From assembly GCF_039613825.1 (NCBI RefSeq), contig NZ_CP154826.1, forward strand, positions 2,852,001 through 2,916,000: a stretch of 64,000 nucleotides of DNA, read 5' to 3'. Shown piece by piece: positions 61,609 to 64,000 of this stretch (the first letter of the stretch is position 1; each line of letters starts with the position of its first letter). Under the pieces are notes generated by a model that saw nothing but the letters and a program-made list of their open reading frames with translations, did not search any database and was not told the origin of the DNA. The stretch is from Diaminobutyricibacter sp. McL0608 (lineage in GTDB: Bacteria; Actinomycetota; Actinomycetes; Actinomycetales; Microbacteriaceae). Both the position numbers and the translations under genes were made by a program.

Positions 61609-63786
61609 ATGGACGGCGAGAACATCCTCCTCGATACAGGGCTCGGCAGCGACTTCGACGACGACTTCGCGCCCTTTGTTTACGAGCCCGACCCGAGCCT
61701 GCCCGAAGACCGGTATCTCGACCGTGAACTCAGTTGGCTCGCGTTCAACCAGCGTGTTCTCGAACTCGCCGAAGATCCCGACCTCCCCGTTCTCGAGCGA
61801 GCGAACTTCCTGGCGATCTTCGCAAGCAACCTCGACGAGTTCTTCATGGTGCGCGTCGCCGGGCTGAAACGGCGCATCCTCACCGGGCTCGCCGTGCCGA
61901 CCAACGTCGGGCGGGCCCCGCAGGATGTGCTCGCCGACATCTCCGAGAAGGCGCACGAACTCCAGGCCAGGCACGCCGCGTGCTACGCGGAGCTCGTGCT
62001 TCCTGCGCTCGAGGAGTCCGGCATCACCGTCGTGAACTGGGATTCCCTCGACGCAGCAGACAAAGTGCAGATGCGCGATGTCTTCTCCCAGCAGATCTTC
62101 CCGGTGCTGACGCCTCTCGCCGTCGACCCCGCGCACCCGTTCCCGTACATCTCGGGGCTCTCACTCAACCTGTCCGTGCGCGTTCGCAATTCCCGCACGG
62201 GCAAGGAGCAGTTCGCGCGCCTCAAGGTGCCGCAGATGCTGCCGCGATTCGTGCGCATCGACCAGCGCGAGAGCGTCGACCAGCTGAGGTTCATCCCCCT
62301 CGAAGACCTGATCGCCAATCACCTCGGCGATCTCTTCCCCGGCATGGAGATCCTCGACCACCACATCTTCCGGGTCACCCGCAACGAAGACGTCGAGGTC
62401 GACGAAGACGAGACCGAGAACCTCATCCAGGCGCTCGAGAAAGAACTCCTGCGACGCCGGTTCGGCCCGCCCATCCGCCTCGAGGTCACCGACGACATGG
62501 ACCCGGTCACTCTCGGCCTGCTGGTGCGCGAGCTCGACGTCACCGAGCAGGAGGTGTACCGCCTCCCGTTCCCGCTCGACCTTGGCGGCCTCTTCGATCT
62601 TGCGAAGATCGACCGCCCCGACCTGCACTATCCGAACCACGTGCCGACGACGGCCCCGCAGCTCATGCCGCGCGAGCCCAACGCGCAGCCCGACGTCTTC
62701 GCGTCTGTGGCGCGGCAGGACATCCTTCTCCACCATCCGTACGAATCGTTCGCGACGAGCGTCCAGGCGTTCCTCGAGCAAGCGGCGGCCGACCCGCACG
62801 TGCTGGCGATCAAGCAGACGCTGTACCGCACGTCCGGCGACAGCCCCATCGTCGAAGCGCTCATCGACGCGGCCGAGTCCGGCAAGCAGGTGCTCGCCCT
62901 CGTCGAGATCAAAGCCCGGTTCGACGAACAGAACAACATCTCGTGGGCGCGCAAGCTCGAGAAAGCCGGAGTGCACGTGGTCTACGGGCTGGTCGGGCTG
63001 AAGACGCACTGCAAGCTGGCGCTAGTCGTGCGCCAGGAGAAAGGCATGCTGAAGCACTACAGCCACATCGGCACGGGCAACTACAACCCGAAGACGAGCC
63101 GCATCTATGAAGACCTCGGGCTGCTGACGGCCGATGACCAGGTCGGAAAAGACCTCACCCGTCTCTTCAACGAGCTCTCCGGCTACGCGATCGAGAAGAA
63201 GTTCAAGCGGCTGCTCGTCGCACCGCTCCACCTGCGCAAGGGGCTCCTGAAGCGGATCCAGGTCGAGACGGAGAACGCGATCGCCGGCAAGCAGTCTGGC
63301 ATCCGCATCAAGCTGAACTCCGTCGTCGACGAAGCGATCATCGACGCGCTCTACCGGGCGAGCGAGGCAGGCGTTCCGGTCGACCTCTGGGTCCGCGGCA
63401 TCTGCGGGCTCCGGCCCGGCGAACCCGGTCTGTCATCGAACATCCGCGTGCGATCCGTTCTGGGCCGGTACCTCGAGCATTCCCGCATCTTCTCGTTCCT
63501 CAACGACGGCGACCCGCAGGTCTACATCGGCAGTGCAGACATGATGCACCGCAACCTCGACCGCCGTGTCGAAGCGCTCGTCAGGCTCACCGACCCATCG
63601 CATCTGGCCGAACTCGACGCACTCTTCAACCGCGCCTTCGACGAACGCACCTCGGCGTGGACCCTCGATTCCGAAGGTGTGTGGACTCGGCACCACCTCG
63701 ACGAGCACGGCGAACCGCTCGAAGACCTCCAGAACAAGCTCATGCAGCAGATCGCCCATCGGCCACGCGTGGGGTCGAGGCGGTGA
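61609..63786 (+). CDS. ppk: Polyphosphate kinase 1
   Basis: A 725-aa enzyme that makes inorganic polyphosphate from ATP reversibly. The N-terminal domain has [17 protein letters not shown], the two catalytic C-domains have HHPYESF, an [14 protein letters not shown] stretch, the phospho-His segment [18 protein letters not shown] and [20 protein letters not shown]. It supports phosphate storage and stress responses. The last codon overlaps the NUDIX start as GTGA, as in the Rv2984-Rv2985 pair. Confidence 0.96.
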   Translation: MDGENILLDTGLGSDFDDDFAPFVYEPDPSLPEDRYLDRELSWLAFNQRVLELAEDPDLPVLERANFLAIFASNLDEFFMVRVAGLKRRILTGLAVPTNVGRAPQDVLADISEKAHELQARHAACYAELVLPALEESGITVVNWDSLDAADKVQMRDVFSQQIFPVLTPLAVDPAHPFPYISGLSLNLSVRVRNSRTGKEQFARLKVPQMLPRFVRIDQRESVDQLRFIPLEDLIANHLGDLFPGMEILDHHIFRVTRNEDVEVDEDETENLIQALEKELLRRRFGPPIRLEVTDDMDPVTLGLLVRELDVTEQEVYRLPFPLDLGGLFDLAKIDRPDLHYPNHVPTTAPQLMPREPNAQPDVFASVARQDILLHHPYESFATSVQAFLEQAAADPHVLAIKQTLYRTSGDSPIVEALIDAAESGKQVLALVEIKARFDEQNNISWARKLEKAGVHVVYGLVGLKTHCKLALVVRQEKGMLKHYSHIGTGNYNPKTSRIYEDLGLLTADDQVGKDLTRLFNELSGYAIEKKFKRLLVAPLHLRKGLLKRIQVETENAIAGKQSGIRIKLNSVVDEAIIDALYRASEAGVPVDLWVRGICGLRPGEPGLSSNIRVRSVLGRYLEHSRIFSFLNDGDPQVYIGSADMMHRNLDRRVEALVRLTDPSHLAELDALFNRAFDERTSAWTLDSEGVWTRHHLDEHGEPLEDLQNKLMQQIAHRPRVGSRR

Positions 63787-64000
63787 CGGCAGCGATCTAT
63801 GCTGCGGGGGCCGTCTGCTGGCGCGTCGTCGACGGCAGGACGATGATCCTCGTCGTCCACCGAACGAAGTACGGTGACGTGACCATCCCCAAGGGCAAGG
63901 TAGACCCCGGAGAGACACTTCCCCAGACGGCGGTGCGTGAGATCCACGAGGAGACAGGACTCGCCGTCGCCCTGGGCGTACCGCTCGGCGTATCGACGTA
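63783..64000 (+). CDS. MutT1-like NUDIX hydrolase, 5' part
   Basis: The start of a NUDIX hydrolase that runs past the window. GTG 63783 overlaps the ppk stop. The NUDIX box [20 protein letters not shown] and TGL is intact, so it should hydrolyse a nucleoside-diphosphate derivative. Next to ppk this is likely the MutT1-type (Rv2985), which adds a C-terminal histidine phosphatase domain; that part is outside the window. Confidence 0.88.
   Translation, partial: MTAAIYAAGAVCWRVVDGRTMILVVHRTKYGDVTIPKGKVDPGETLPQTAVREIHEETGLAVALGVPLGVST

Overview
The window is high-GC DNA packed with genes on both strands and with many ATGA or GTGA stop/start overlaps. It looks like chromosomal DNA of an actinobacterium. 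Mycothiol synthase, a GlnR-type regulator, CarD, SenX3-RegX3, DUF3263 and LytR_C proteins and a CIRCE-controlled groEL all point that way. The fused IspDF, the DUF2510-PrsW protein and the branched-chain 2-oxo acid dehydrogenase suggest Microbacteriaceae (Leifsonia-like); that family assignment is inference. I see no phage, insertion sequence, CRISPR array or origin. No stretch over about 300 bases lacks a gene.

Layout. 1-7216: the end of a helicase-associated protein and an XPB-type helicase, genes that are neighbours in mycobacteria, here separated by an envelope module: an OafA-type acyltransferase, a response regulator/histidine kinase/GerMN-lipoprotein operon (a miniature of MtrAB-LpqB) and an SGNH-hydrolase lipoprotein. 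7279-10181: an Rv2671-like reductase overlapping a FolP2-type dihydropteroate synthase homologue, then an FAD oxidoreductase. 10319-12764: a second two-component system. 12809-13554: two large hairpins with the same arm sequence flanking a small secreted-protein gene. 13621-17816: groEL with two CIRCE operators, a cold-shock protein, LytR_C and DUF3263 proteins, MsrB and a nitroreductase. 17795-22929: a DMT transporter and the bkd operon (E2, E1 beta, E1 alpha) with a divergent Lrp-type regulator.

23078-35615 is a complete phenylacetate catabolic cluster: ligase PaaK, epoxidase PaaABCDE, isomerase PaaG, hydrolase/dehydrogenase PaaZ, beta-oxidation enzymes PaaF, PaaH and PaaJ, thioesterase PaaI, and a TetR regulator (PaaR) with two good operator matches. 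35668-43169: small membrane proteins (DUF998, paired SHOCT, DUF7144), a GH15 hydrolase, a CorA-type transporter and a VOC/ArsR/SRPBCC cassette. 43201-46987: tRNA-Thr, a DsbA-like thiol oxidoreductase, a stand-alone sugar-ABC ATPase and a DUF4032 kinase-like protein. 47033-51375: carD-ispDF-cysS-rlmB, the same order as in Mycobacterium. 51537-64000: phosphate, redox and nitrogen housekeeping: RegX3-SenX3, PhoU, a PrsW-type protease, phosphoglycerate mutase, YgfZ with a nitrobindin-like protein, a GlnR-like regulator, MshD, polyphosphate kinase and the start of a MutT1-like NUDIX gene.

The parts most worth follow-up are the envelope module at 644-5575, the folP2/Rv2671-like pair, the paired hairpins at 12809 and 13494, and the matching dyads at 36869 and 40239.
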